From Enterocloster aldenensis (GTDB taxonomy: Bacteria > Bacillota > Clostridia > Lachnospirales > Lachnospiraceae), in assembly GCF_003434055.1 (NCBI RefSeq), contig NZ_QVEX01000016.1:62001-126000 (forward strand): DNA of 64,000 bases, in the 5' to 3' direction. The first letter of the stretch is position 1; each line of letters starts with the position of its first letter. The notes beneath the pieces were generated by a model, which saw only the letters and a list, made by a program, of their open reading frames with translations, was not told where the DNA came from and made no database searches. The position numbers and the translations under genes are program-made. Below, piece by piece: positions 1 to 8,535 of the stretch.

Positions 1-47
1 CCGGAATTTGGATTCATAGTGATATAGGTTTCCTTCCTTCTTCGTAT

Positions 48-1073
48 TTAATCCCTGATGTGGTTTTCTGACCCGGCAAGGTCCTGATTATTGCCAAGGA
101 CCTGGCCATTGCCAAGGCCCATATAACCCACGGCTGCGGCCGCATAATCGCCAATTCCATCCCCAAGGGCGCTGGGAAGTATGCGGCACCGTGCTGCGGA
201 GGCCGGGAGGGCTTCCTGGGCAATGGTCTGCTCTATTGTGGGCAGGAATAAATCGATATTGCGCTCATAGATACTTCCGATGACAATCGCATCCGGATTT
301 AGAAGATCAATGAGCATTGCCAGGCACTGCCCCAGCTTTGCGGCGCAGACGTTTATGATATGCAGGCAGAAAGGGTCTCCTTTATCTGCCAGGCGGCATA
401 TTTCCTTGGCATTTATTTCCTCAGAAGCAGCCAGAAGCTGCCTGGGGGACTCATGAAACAACTGTTTTTCAATGGCATCCCTGGCAAAGCGGGCTATTCC
501 GCCGCCGCTGCAGAATCCCTCATAACTTCCTTCCTTCCCATAGCCCACAGGTCCTGTCTGTTCTGCGCGGACATGTCCGATTTCACCTGCCAGGCCGCAG
601 CTTCCTCCATATAGTCTGCCCCCCAGGATCAGACCGGCGCCAAAACCAGTGCCAAAGGTGAGGAATATCATGTTTTGCGTACCCATGCCCGCGCCGAACT
701 GCCATTCGGCCAGGGCGCAGGCGTTGGCGTCATTTTCCAGATAGGCTGGAACCTTGAATTCTTCTGAAAACCAGCGGCATACCTGGATATGGTCCCAGGC
801 TGGGAGGTTGGGGGGTGACAGGATGACTCCCCTGGCCGCGTCCAGGGGGCCTCCGCAGGAAATACCAATGGCCTTAAGGTTCCCGGATTCAATCCCGCAG
901 TCTGACAGAAGGCTTCGCAGAAGCGAATTAAGCGTTAGCAGGGTGGCCTGGGGACTGTGGTCAATGGTTGGGAATTTGGATTTTTTCAGGATACGGATAT
1001 CCCCGCCGCGGATTTCTGCAATACAGGCAGCTGATTTTGTGCCGCCCAGATCGATTCCTGCGTAGTATGGCAT
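48..1073 (-). CDS. ROK family sugar kinase
   Basis: A 341-residue ROK (repressor/ORF/kinase) protein, probably a cytosolic kinase for mannose or a related hexose released by the upstream mannosidase. The phosphate-binding motif DLGGTK lies at residues 8-13 and there is a second glycine-rich stretch (FGTGFGAG) near residue 140. The GH...EGFCSGGG region near residue 165-190 corresponds to the ROK signature, but the usual CxCGxxGCxE zinc cluster is replaced by GYGKEGSYEGFC, so zinc binding is doubtful. There is no N-terminal helix-turn-helix, which favours kinase over repressor. It is the last gene seen in the mannoside operon, 13 bp after the mannosidase. The substrate is inferred from context only. 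Confidence 0.85.
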   Translation of the reverse strand: MPYYAGIDLGGTKSAACIAEIRGGDIRILKKSKFPTIDHSPQATLLTLNSLLRSLLSDCGIESGNLKAIGISCGGPLDAARGVILSPPNLPAWDHIQVCRWFSEEFKVPAYLENDANACALAEWQFGAGMGTQNMIFLTFGTGFGAGLILGGRLYGGSCGLAGEIGHVRAEQTGPVGYGKEGSYEGFCSGGGIARFARDAIEKQLFHESPRQLLAASEEINAKEICRLADKGDPFCLHIINVCAAKLGQCLAMLIDLLNPDAIVIGSIYERNIDLFLPTIEQTIAQEALPASAARCRILPSALGDGIGDYAAAAVGYMGLGNGQVLGNNQDLAGSENHIRD

Positions 1074-1086
1074 AGTTATGCTCCTC

Positions 1087-4000
1087 TCAGCTTAGCTGGA
1101 ACAACAGTGTGTTAATTTCAAAGGGATGCATTGTTAATTCCACGCATCCGCTGCCGTGAAAGTCCTCAATGGGATCTTCTAACAGGCTGCCTATTGTCCA
1201 GGCCGTGTAATTAAATCCAGGTGTTATGGTCAGAGGGGTCTGTGCCCCGGCAAATTCATGGAACCGGACAACCAGATACTTCTGGTCTTCCGAGCATTTT
1301 ACCGCGTCCATCATGATGTTTTCCGCGCTGAAACGGAGGAAGCTGTCAGTCTGGATGGTTCCGGCGCAGGTCCTGACCGGATTATTAAGGTAGTATGCCG
1401 TCTGTTCCGTATGGCTGTGAGCCACATCCCCTGTATGTGGATACAGGGAATAGGTAAACTGATGCATGCCCTGGTCCTGAAGATAGTCAGGATTTGTGGC
1501 TGTCTTGATCAGGGTCAGCCTCAGCAGGTTACCCTTTACATCGCAGCCGTATTTTGAATCATTCATCAGGCTGACGCCGTAGCCGCTGTCGGAAAGGTCC
1601 ACCCATTTGTGCAGTACCATTTCAAACTTGGCAATATCCCAGCTGGTATTCCAGTTATTAGGCCGCCTCACATTGCCATACTGTATATCATAGGTGGCAT
1701 ATGTGGTGCGGATGTCAACCGGGAATGCCGCTTTCATCAGCTGATGGGTTTCATGCATATCGACCTGGGTCTTAAAATCAATGCGGCGCTCGCCGGCATA
1801 TACGCAGAGGTCCTGCCAGATATAGGACTTGCTGTATTTCCATTCCAGGTGGACCACCGCGTACAGAGGGCCGTTTTCCGTAAGCTCCATGGTTACCAGG
1901 TCCTCGGCTTCCCACATTTTCTCCTGATAGAACAGATTGATATTCCAGGCATCACACATATTGGGTCTGTCCTCAAAGAACTGCAGGACATTGCCCCTCT
2001 CACCGGGAGCCAGTACCTGTCGTCTGTTCTCCTTATCATAAAGGCTGGTAAGCTGTCCTTTTTCATTGAATGCAATCTCGTAGTATGGTGTGGAGAGGAC
2101 GTGTCCGTCAAAGGTAAAGACGGTTTTAACGTCTGGCGCCTGTTCTTTAGGGGCAGAGGCTTTAACGGCTGTCAGGGACTTTATGCTCATTGGCGGGACC
2201 GTGCAGCTGATATAGGCCTTTCCTTTGCAACGCTGCATGGGGCAGGGCCTGCCGTCCGGATCAAGATAGGTGGTGTCCGGTAAATCCGGCAGTTCCACCA
2301 GTCCCTCATAGGTCCAGCTGCCGCTGTTGATGACGGACAGTCCGTCCCTGCCCTGCGCCAGGATATGGCAGGCGTCACCGCTGATTTTTTCTCCGATGCC
2401 CCACGCTTCTTTGTATTCCTGGAACGAGTCTTCATAGACCTCACGGATGGCCGAGCCTGGGATTACATCATGGAACTGGTTGCGGAGGATGATTTTCCAT
2501 CCTTCTGTAAGGGTTTCCTGCTCCTTGCCGGACAGACGCCCCTGACTGCAGGCAGCCATTGTGGCAAGCCACTCCGTATCCCGGTACAGGTATTCCAGGC
2601 GGCGGTTCATCCACTTATTATAGGCGTGGCTGGTGTATGTCCCACGGTGGTTTTCCAGATACAGCTCGCCATCCCATTCCGGGAAATATGCAGATGCAGA
2701 GTCCGCCTTGTCCTGCAGTTCTTTAAAATACCGGGCTCCGTTGCCATGCCGGATACGCGGCAGGCCGGGCAGACGGTCAATGATGCGCCTTTGCTCCAGT
2801 TCCTCCCGGTTGACACCGCCCCCGCCGTCACCGTAGCCGTAAGCCATCAGCAGTTTGGAGGTCAGGTCCTTGTTCCTGTAGTTATTCCAGATACCGGCAG
2901 CGGCCCCGGGAACCATCTCGCCGTTATAAGTATAGTACCAGGTTCCCTGTTCTTCCGATGCAGCAGGCGTTGTGATGAAATGGGTCAGGATTTTTGTTCC
3001 GTCAATCCCTACCCAGTAAAAGGTGTCATGGGGCATCTGGTTGCATTCATTCCAACTGATTTTTGTGGTTATGAATGTATCCAGGCCGGACTTCTTCAGT
3101 ATTTGTGGCAGGGCCCATGAGTATCCAAACACATCCGGCAGCCACAGGTAGTGCATCCTGGTGCCGAATTCTTTTTCCGTGAATCTGGTTCCCACCAGGA
3201 TCTGGCGGGTAAGGGACTCGCCGCTGGGAATGTTGCAGTCTGCCTCAATCCACATGCCGCCGTCCACTTCCCAACGCCCTTCCCGGATTTTCTGGCGGAT
3301 TCCCTCATAGATTTCAGGAAAGTCATTTTTAATGTACTCATAAAGCTGGGGCTGGGACTGCAGGAACGTATATTCCGGATATTGTTCCATTAACCGCAGC
3401 ACGGTTGAGAAGGAGCGTGCAGACTTCTCGCGGGTGTGCTTATAACGCCATAGCCAGGCCACGTCAATGTGGGTGTGTCCAACACACACCAGGTCCACCA
3501 CGGACTGCTTATCCATGGAATTCAGGAGCCTGTCCAGGGTCCCCCACGCTGTTTGGACGGAAGCATGGAAGGATGTGCTTCCCTCGTCCCGCCAGTCCAC
3601 TTCCAAAAGCGCCTGGTTAAGGGCATTCCTCAGGGCTGTGCGGACAGGGTCATTATCAGAGAGCAGGGGAAGTGTTTCCAGAATCATCCGTCCGGCATAA
3701 TACAGCTGGTCCACGGATTCGTCCAGCCATGCGGTCTCAGCCTGTCTGAAAACATGGGTCATAATCCGGGGAACTCCCCCGCCTTCCAGCCCGGACCAGA
3801 GACGGAATACCACAGGAACGGTACGCCCTGCAAAATGTTCCGGGAAATACACTTCCTGGTGGTGGGTATCCACACCCTGGAAGGGAACCCCATCCACATA
3901 CAAAAGCGCCTCGAATCCATAAGTGGAGCAGCTGCCCGTGACACCGAAATCAAACAGGCCCACCAGCTGTCTGCCGTTCCACTGGACCGGGAATTCCAAA

Positions 4001-4218
4001 TCACAGGTCAGCCATAGATATTTGTCACGTCCGGACCATTCCTGTCCCAAAACAGCCTCTGTCCATTCGCTGTCCATGGGAGGCGGGGATGGATTGACCT
4101 CCTCGGGGGGACACTCCATCATCCGCAGGCCATGGGCTTTTATGGCATCCCTCATGCGCCATGGGGCCAGGGCATCAATCCTGCAGGCCAGTTTCTCCTC
4201 GGTAAAAAAGATATCCAT
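1087..4218 (-). CDS. GH38 alpha-mannosidase
   Basis: A 1043-residue class II alpha-mannosidase of glycoside hydrolase family 38, expected to remove alpha-linked mannose from glycans brought in by the ABC transporter. The family motif GHTHIDVAWLW is at about residues 247-257 (zinc ligands His and Asp), and the nucleophile Asp lies in LWLPDVFGYS near residue 362. A further HDVIPGSA motif supplies the late zinc histidine. The N-terminal 230 residues form the usual beta-rich leader domain and the C-terminal half the GH38 beta-sandwich domains. There is no signal peptide, so it is cytosolic. Length fits the bacterial cytosolic type. The gene lies between a permease and the ROK kinase in one minus-strand operon. 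Confidence 0.95.
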   Translation of the reverse strand: MDIFFTEEKLACRIDALAPWRMRDAIKAHGLRMMECPPEEVNPSPPPMDSEWTEAVLGQEWSGRDKYLWLTCDLEFPVQWNGRQLVGLFDFGVTGSCSTYGFEALLYVDGVPFQGVDTHHQEVYFPEHFAGRTVPVVFRLWSGLEGGGVPRIMTHVFRQAETAWLDESVDQLYYAGRMILETLPLLSDNDPVRTALRNALNQALLEVDWRDEGSTSFHASVQTAWGTLDRLLNSMDKQSVVDLVCVGHTHIDVAWLWRYKHTREKSARSFSTVLRLMEQYPEYTFLQSQPQLYEYIKNDFPEIYEGIRQKIREGRWEVDGGMWIEADCNIPSGESLTRQILVGTRFTEKEFGTRMHYLWLPDVFGYSWALPQILKKSGLDTFITTKISWNECNQMPHDTFYWVGIDGTKILTHFITTPAASEEQGTWYYTYNGEMVPGAAAGIWNNYRNKDLTSKLLMAYGYGDGGGGVNREELEQRRIIDRLPGLPRIRHGNGARYFKELQDKADSASAYFPEWDGELYLENHRGTYTSHAYNKWMNRRLEYLYRDTEWLATMAACSQGRLSGKEQETLTEGWKIILRNQFHDVIPGSAIREVYEDSFQEYKEAWGIGEKISGDACHILAQGRDGLSVINSGSWTYEGLVELPDLPDTTYLDPDGRPCPMQRCKGKAYISCTVPPMSIKSLTAVKASAPKEQAPDVKTVFTFDGHVLSTPYYEIAFNEKGQLTSLYDKENRRQVLAPGERGNVLQFFEDRPNMCDAWNINLFYQEKMWEAEDLVTMELTENGPLYAVVHLEWKYSKSYIWQDLCVYAGERRIDFKTQVDMHETHQLMKAAFPVDIRTTYATYDIQYGNVRRPNNWNTSWDIAKFEMVLHKWVDLSDSGYGVSLMNDSKYGCDVKGNLLRLTLIKTATNPDYLQDQGMHQFTYSLYPHTGDVAHSHTEQTAYYLNNPVRTCAGTIQTDSFLRFSAENIMMDAVKCSEDQKYLVVRFHEFAGAQTPLTITPGFNYTAWTIGSLLEDPIEDFHGSGCVELTMHPFEINTLLFQLS

Positions 4219-4250
4219 ATTTATATTCCTCCATCAATTGTCAATCTGCA

Positions 4251-5105
4251 TCAACCCTTAACAGCGCCGGCGCTCAGGCCTTCTACCATATACTTCTGGG
4301 CAAATGCGAATAAGAAGATGGTGGGCAGCAGCGCAAGGATTGAACCCGCTGCCATCTCCCCCCATTTTACATCATATTTGAGAATAAGGGAATTAAGTCC
4401 TACCGTAATTGTCTTATAAGTTTCCTCATCAATAAAATAAGTTGCCATGAAAAGCTCATTCCAGCTGTTGATAAAATCAAAAATCAATGTAGCCGCAATA
4501 CCAGGCTTCATGATAGGCAGGGAAATATGCCAGATGGCCTTTAAGCGGCTGCATCCGTCAATCCGCGCAGCTTCCTCAAGGGAAACCGGCACGCCTGCAT
4601 AGAAGCCGCGCAGGGTTACCACGGAAAATGGGATGCACATATTGAAATACAACAGAGGAAGGGTAAAAAAGGTATTGCGCAGGTGCAGCCTTGCAAGAAT
4701 CTGGTACATTGGCGCCAGTATTGTAAATACAGGAACCATCTGGGTGACCAGGAAAAAAATCAACACTGCCTTCTTTCCTCTGAATTTAAACCGCGATAAT
4801 ACATAAGAGGCGCACAGGCCTACAATTACAGCGGCCACGCTGGCAATCATGGAGTAGAAAAAGGAATTGCGCACATAGGTGGTGAAATTGCCCTTCCACA
4901 GGATTTCCAGATAATTGACAAGGCTTGGCTGTTCCGGCCAATAGGTTACCGGGAATGCGTAAATATCCGTCATGGATGATTTCAGCGACGTATTTAACAT
5001 CCAGTAAAATGGGAACATGACAATAATCAGATATAGTATCAGGAATATCCCTTTTACGGATTTGGCCATATTTCTTTTGGTCCGGCGCGATATCTGGTGT
5101 TTCAT
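4251..5105 (-). CDS. Sugar ABC transporter permease, MalG type
   Basis: A 284-residue inner-membrane permease of the carbohydrate uptake family 1 (MalG/UgpE-like), with about six hydrophobic helices. The cytoplasmic EAA loop (EEAARIDGCSRLKAIWHISLP) is present; it docks the shared ATPase. The start chosen is the ATG at 5105 (MKHQISRR), eight bases after an AGAGGGGGAA ribosome site; the open frame extends 28 codons further upstream without a ribosome site. It pairs with the MalF-type permease immediately upstream. No ATPase gene is in this operon, so a shared MsmX-like ATPase encoded elsewhere is likely, as is common for Firmicute sugar transporters. Confidence 0.92.
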   Translation of the reverse strand: MKHQISRRTKRNMAKSVKGIFLILYLIIVMFPFYWMLNTSLKSSMTDIYAFPVTYWPEQPSLVNYLEILWKGNFTTYVRNSFFYSMIASVAAVIVGLCASYVLSRFKFRGKKAVLIFFLVTQMVPVFTILAPMYQILARLHLRNTFFTLPLLYFNMCIPFSVVTLRGFYAGVPVSLEEAARIDGCSRLKAIWHISLPIMKPGIAATLIFDFINSWNELFMATYFIDEETYKTITVGLNSLILKYDVKWGEMAAGSILALLPTIFLFAFAQKYMVEGLSAGAVKG

Positions 5106-5119
5106 ATATATTCCCCCTC

Positions 5120-6019
5120 TCATTCCGCGTCTTCCATTTTCAGCATACCCACATAGGAGGATGCAAAAATAGTCAGGATGATGATACATACAACTCCGGT
5201 TGCGCTGGCCATGCCATAGTCAAAGGAATCGATGAACTTCATCATCAGGGTTGTAATGATTTCGGTTGAGCCGGAGGGGCCGCCCTTTGTCATGGTGTAG
5301 ATAATCTCTGCAAAGTTGAAAATCCAGATTACACGCAAAAGCAGGGTGAGTTTTAACACCGGGCTGATGCTGGGTACAGTGATGGCCCAGAATCTCTGTA
5401 AGGGATTGGCGCCGTCCACCTCGGCTGCTTCATAGAGACCTGGGTCAATGCCGCGCAGTGCAGCGGAAATCATGATGGTAAAGAATGGGACGCCGTACCA
5501 GATGTTGGTTATGACGCAGCAAAGCATGGCCGTGTTCTTGCCGGCCAGCCATCCTACCGGTTCTCCAATCAGGCCCATGCGCATCAGCATATCATTAAAC
5601 ACACCGGAGGTCCCATTAAACATCCACCGCCATATCAAAGCAATGACAAAGCCGGAGACAGCCCATGGGAAAAATACAAGACCCTGGTACAGGGAGCTTC
5701 CGCGGAACTTCTTTTTAAGGACCAGCGCCAGCCCAAATCCAACCAGGAACTGGAATGCCAGGGATACCACCACCCATATCAATGTGTTTTTCATGGTGCC
5801 ATAGAACTCGTTTGTGATGGAACGGGTAAAAAGCTGTTTGAAATTAGCAAAGTTGTTCCAGTAAATGTTGTTGATGTTTGTCAGCTTATAGTTTTGGAAC
5901 GCCATGACAATGCCCTTGAACATGGGATAGTAGGTCATACAGATAGGGACCAACAGCGCGGGGAAAAGCATAAGGAATATAAATCGTGCGTCATGCTGCT
6001 CTTTCTTGGTGCGTTTCAA
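5120..6019 (-). CDS. Sugar ABC transporter permease, MalF type
   Basis: A 299-residue membrane permease of the MalF/UgpA kind with about six helices and an EAA loop near residue 210 (EAAEVDGANPLQRFWAITVP). The best start is a TTG at 6019: it follows AAAGGAG with an 8-base spacer (AAAGGAG-tgaatgca-TTG), whereas the upstream ATG at 6106 has no ribosome site and the ATG just before the TTG is out of frame. It ends 14 bp before the MalG-type permease, so the two are probably translated together. A perfect stem-loop separates it from the binding protein gene upstream. Confidence 0.9.
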   Translation of the reverse strand: MKRTKKEQHDARFIFLMLFPALLVPICMTYYPMFKGIVMAFQNYKLTNINNIYWNNFANFKQLFTRSITNEFYGTMKNTLIWVVVSLAFQFLVGFGLALVLKKKFRGSSLYQGLVFFPWAVSGFVIALIWRWMFNGTSGVFNDMLMRMGLIGEPVGWLAGKNTAMLCCVITNIWYGVPFFTIMISAALRGIDPGLYEAAEVDGANPLQRFWAITVPSISPVLKLTLLLRVIWIFNFAEIIYTMTKGGPSGSTEIITTLMMKFIDSFDYGMASATGVVCIIILTIFASSYVGMLKMEDAE

Positions 6020-6053
6020 TGCATTCACTCCTTTCAGGATGCCGGTAGTGTTT

Positions 6054-6085
6054 GGGGCACGGAGCATTTGACTGCTCCGTGCCCC
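6054..6085 (-). other. Intercistronic stem-loop after the sugar-binding protein gene
   Basis: A perfect 13-bp inverted repeat (GGGGCACGGAGCA / TGCTCCGTGCCCC) with a 6-base loop lies between the binding protein and the first permease. It has no T-run in the direction of transcription. Such hairpins after binding protein genes typically protect the upstream mRNA and lower downstream expression. Confidence 0.75.
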
Positions 6086-6122
6086 AGGATATTGCAATAT
6101 CTGCACTGTTTTGTGCTGCAGG

Positions 6123-7484
6123 TTACCAGAGTTTACCCTCTGTCTTAAATGCCTCGGTCCAGAAACCGTCCAGCCAGGTCAGCAGGTCGTCAACCGTGAC
6201 CTCATCGCTGAGGTACTTCTGGAAGACCTCATCAACCTGGGATTTATAGGTGGCGTATGATTCATACATCATACATGGATATACAAAGTGGTAATTGTCA
6301 TCTTCCGCATAAGTGAGATAGGTCTGGTATTCATCGCCCTTGAAGTACTCAGACTCAAAAGCAGTGGTGTGGACAGGCAGGGTTCCGTTCTGGGCGGCAA
6401 AAACAGTGTTGTTTTCTTCCTTGCTAAGGAACAGAAGGAAATCAGCAGCCTGGTCCGGATGCTCACTGAGCGTGGTCAGGCCCCAGCCGCCATATCCATT
6501 TGGCAGACATACGGAACCGGCATCTCCTGTCGGAAGGGGGATGACATCCCACTGGTCATCACTTAAATCACTGGTCATGGTAGGAACCGCATCAGAGTCC
6601 TGAAGCAGGATTGCAGCGGTACCGCTTATGAAGCCCTGAACCTGTTCTGAGAATCCCCATGCAATGGAGTCCGCGGGGGAAGCCTTTTGGAACAGCTCCT
6701 TGAAATCCAGCAGGGCCTGGCGCGTCTCCGGCAGCGTGAAGATGGTGGTTCCATTATCATCAATAAAATAACCTGCGTTATCATCTGCCAGCTTGTCATA
6801 ACCCACTGCTGCATAAATCATAAGGTTGGCGTTTTCATAGCATCCGTTAACGCCGCGGAAGGAAAAACCGTATTTGCTGCTGGCAGGGTCTGTCAGCTGG
6901 GCGGCCCTGTCTATCAGTTCCCTCCAGGTTGTGGGATATTCAAGGCCTGCTTCCTTAAAGATGTCTTCACGGATAAAGACCGCCCTTTCATAAAATCCAA
7001 AAGGCATGTAATAAGGCAGGCCGTCACAGATACGCATGGCGGCTTCGGCAGCGCCGCTGAGGGTATCTTTTTCATCCCAGTTATCAATATAGGGCTGCAT
7101 GTTGACCAGCCAGTTATTGGTGACATAGGTCCTCAGGGTGTGGTCACGGATTTCAATGATGTCAATCTTTTCACCGCCCTGCATCATCTGGGCAATTTTG
7201 GCATCCGCGGATTCCTGGGCAGGGGATATGATGTTGATTTTTACATCGGAATGATCAGCCTCATATTTATCAGCCATGGAACGCAGCAGTTTGGTACGTT
7301 CGGGACTGGTCAGGGATTCAACCATGGTGATGGTAATTCCTCCGTCTGTCTTTGGGGCCTCTGTGTCCTTTGCGGTATTGGCGCTGTCCGCTTTATTATC
7401 TGCGGCAGGTTTGGAGCAGCCGGACAGGCCTCCGGCCAGCATGGCGGCAGATAGGAGAACAGCAAGGGTCTTTTTGATTTTCAT
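6123..7484 (-). CDS. Sugar ABC transporter substrate-binding lipoprotein
   Basis: A 453-residue extracellular solute-binding protein of family 1 (MalE-like). The first 22 residues form a lipoprotein signal ending in LSGC, so it is anchored by a lipidated Cys23. The mature protein contains the typical alternating alpha/beta fold signatures, for example the YMPFGFYERAVFIREDIFKEAG segment split over residues 155-180. It opens the operon with the two permeases, alpha-mannosidase and ROK kinase, so an alpha-mannoside or mannose-rich glycan fragment is the likely ligand. The ribosome site GGAGG lies 6-10 bases before the ATG, and a sigma-70-type promoter sits 170-200 bp upstream. Confidence 0.93.
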   Translation of the reverse strand: MKIKKTLAVLLSAAMLAGGLSGCSKPAADNKADSANTAKDTEAPKTDGGITITMVESLTSPERTKLLRSMADKYEADHSDVKINIISPAQESADAKIAQMMQGGEKIDIIEIRDHTLRTYVTNNWLVNMQPYIDNWDEKDTLSGAAEAAMRICDGLPYYMPFGFYERAVFIREDIFKEAGLEYPTTWRELIDRAAQLTDPASSKYGFSFRGVNGCYENANLMIYAAVGYDKLADDNAGYFIDDNGTTIFTLPETRQALLDFKELFQKASPADSIAWGFSEQVQGFISGTAAILLQDSDAVPTMTSDLSDDQWDVIPLPTGDAGSVCLPNGYGGWGLTTLSEHPDQAADFLLFLSKEENNTVFAAQNGTLPVHTTAFESEYFKGDEYQTYLTYAEDDNYHFVYPCMMYESYATYKSQVDEVFQKYLSDEVTVDDLLTWLDGFWTEAFKTEGKLW

Positions 7485-7655
7485 AATATACCTCCTTATA
7501 ATGTTTGGTTTATATCAATGTGAAGGCGGTTCCGGCCCTTCACATTTGCCATTGATAAAACTTATACAATTTAAACAACAAAAAAAGGTGGGGGTTGGAT
7601 TGAAATTGTATAAAATAGTAAAATATAACTAATATAACCCAGATATAATAACTAT

Positions 7656-7684
7656 ACTTTAGCAAAATTATTTATATTTGTCAA
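7656..7684 (-). promoter_or_regulatory. Promoter of the mannoside operon
   Basis: On the minus strand, TTGACA (7679-7684) and TAAAGT (7656-7661) are separated by 17 bp in very AT-rich DNA upstream of the binding protein gene. The -35 is perfect and the -10 matches 4 of 6. The leader also holds a nested inverted repeat (GTGAAGG/CCTTCAC inside TATCAAT/ATTGATA, 7513-7557). No clear cre site was seen. Nothing else was recognised in 7485-7780. Confidence 0.6.
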
Positions 7685-7780
7685 TTCATTTAACAAAGTT
7701 TTGGTAAAAAATTGAGTAATCACCTGTATGTTACCATCGGTACGGCGGCAGGTTAACTGGAAATTTGAAATATGAAACGG

Positions 7781-7829
7781 AAAAAGGCAGCGCCTGGCGT
7801 GTAAGACTTTACACAGCCGTGGCACTGCC
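7781..7829 (-). terminator. Terminator of the EthD/OYE/Gfo operon
   Basis: Read on the minus strand, a long imperfect hairpin pairs GGCAG, GCC, GGC and GTGTAA with TTACAC, GCC, GGC and CTGCC in order, with single-base interruptions, followed directly by TTTTT. It starts 16 bp past the stop codon of the last gene, the typical place for a Rho-independent terminator. Confidence 0.75.
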
Positions 7830-7844
7830 ATATTTTATGAGTTG

Positions 7845-8171
7845 TCATGTTTCCTGTAGATTCAAGAATTCTATTTCGCTGATCTGGTCGATTGGCGTGA
7901 TATTAGTAAAATTAGGTATATCGGCCAGTTGGCGCGCCCCCTTTTCGGGGGTCCTGCTTTCATTCAAAGTTCCGATTGACTCATAGAAAAAATGTGCGGC
8001 GCAGACAAGTCCGGGAGTACCGCCTCCACGGAATGCGTTACACCCCTTTTCAACAATAATGCCAAGGACGTTGGGGTCGGCTTTATGAATGACAATATGA
8101 TGATTGATATAGTAGTCGAAATCAAAGGTGAAATCTTCTTGGTATGGATACATTACGGTTAATTTTACCAT
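7845..8171 (-). CDS. EthD-domain small protein (second copy)
   Basis: A 108-residue protein resembling the EthD family, small dimeric alpha+beta barrel proteins often found with oxidoreductases of xenobiotic or polyketide metabolism. The opening strand MVKLTVMYPY, the YYINHHIVIHK segment and the later AAHFFYESIGTLNESRTPE segment are the family-like parts. It is clearly a paralogue of the gene just upstream (shared YxxxHHI, CxAHFFY, NFTNIT motifs). The gap between them is 4 bp. There is no signal or membrane segment. The biochemical role is unknown; members bind or isomerise hydrophobic substrates. Confidence 0.75.
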   Translation of the reverse strand: MVKLTVMYPYQEDFTFDFDYYINHHIVIHKADPNVLGIIVEKGCNAFRGGGTPGLVCAAHFFYESIGTLNESRTPEKGARQLADIPNFTNITPIDQISEIEFLNLQET

Positions 8172-8175
8172 TTTT

Positions 8176-8520
8176 TTACTCCTGTCCCGCGGATTCTAAT
8201 TTTGTTATATTATAGTAAGGAATCTGGCTGACCAGATTAGTAGCAGTGATGTTAGTGAAATTAACATTGTCCTTTATCTGGCTGGCCACCCGCTCCGGCG
8301 ACCTGCTCAGATACAGGTCCTCCATGGAATCGTAGAAGAAATGAGCGATGCACATGTATTGGGGCGGATTTTGGAAATCCCGGGAATAGTCCCCGGATTC
8401 TACAATGATTCCCTTTACAAGCGGATCATTGCGGTATGGAGCAATATGGTGTTTACTGTAGTACTTGGAATCGAACCACGCTCCTTTTTTGTATGGATAC
8501 AGTACAGAAAATTTAATCAT
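8176..8520 (-). CDS. EthD-domain small protein (first copy)
   Basis: A 114-residue EthD-like protein, cytosolic, paralogous to its downstream neighbour. Motifs in order: MIKFSVLYPY, FDSKYYSKHHI near residue 16-26, GIIVESGDY near 38, CIAHFFYDSMEDL near 57-69 and NFTNIT near 88. The paired histidines in the HHI motif are conserved in both copies and are candidates for substrate binding. It follows the flavoprotein gene by 15 bp, so co-transcription is expected. Tandem copies suggest a heteromeric barrel or two related substrates; this is inference. Confidence 0.75.
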   Translation of the reverse strand: MIKFSVLYPYKKGAWFDSKYYSKHHIAPYRNDPLVKGIIVESGDYSRDFQNPPQYMCIAHFFYDSMEDLYLSRSPERVASQIKDNVNFTNITATNLVSQIPYYNITKLESAGQE

Positions 8521-8535
8521 GATTGCGTCCTTTCA

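Noticed and set aside
6687-7454. Plus-strand frame opposite the sugar-binding protein
   Set aside because: Antisense to a lipoprotein gene with a lipobox and good ribosome site; no ribosome site of its own.
7513-7557. Riboswitch in the mannoside operon leader
   Set aside because: Only nested short inverted repeats are visible and no known riboswitch core was recognised.
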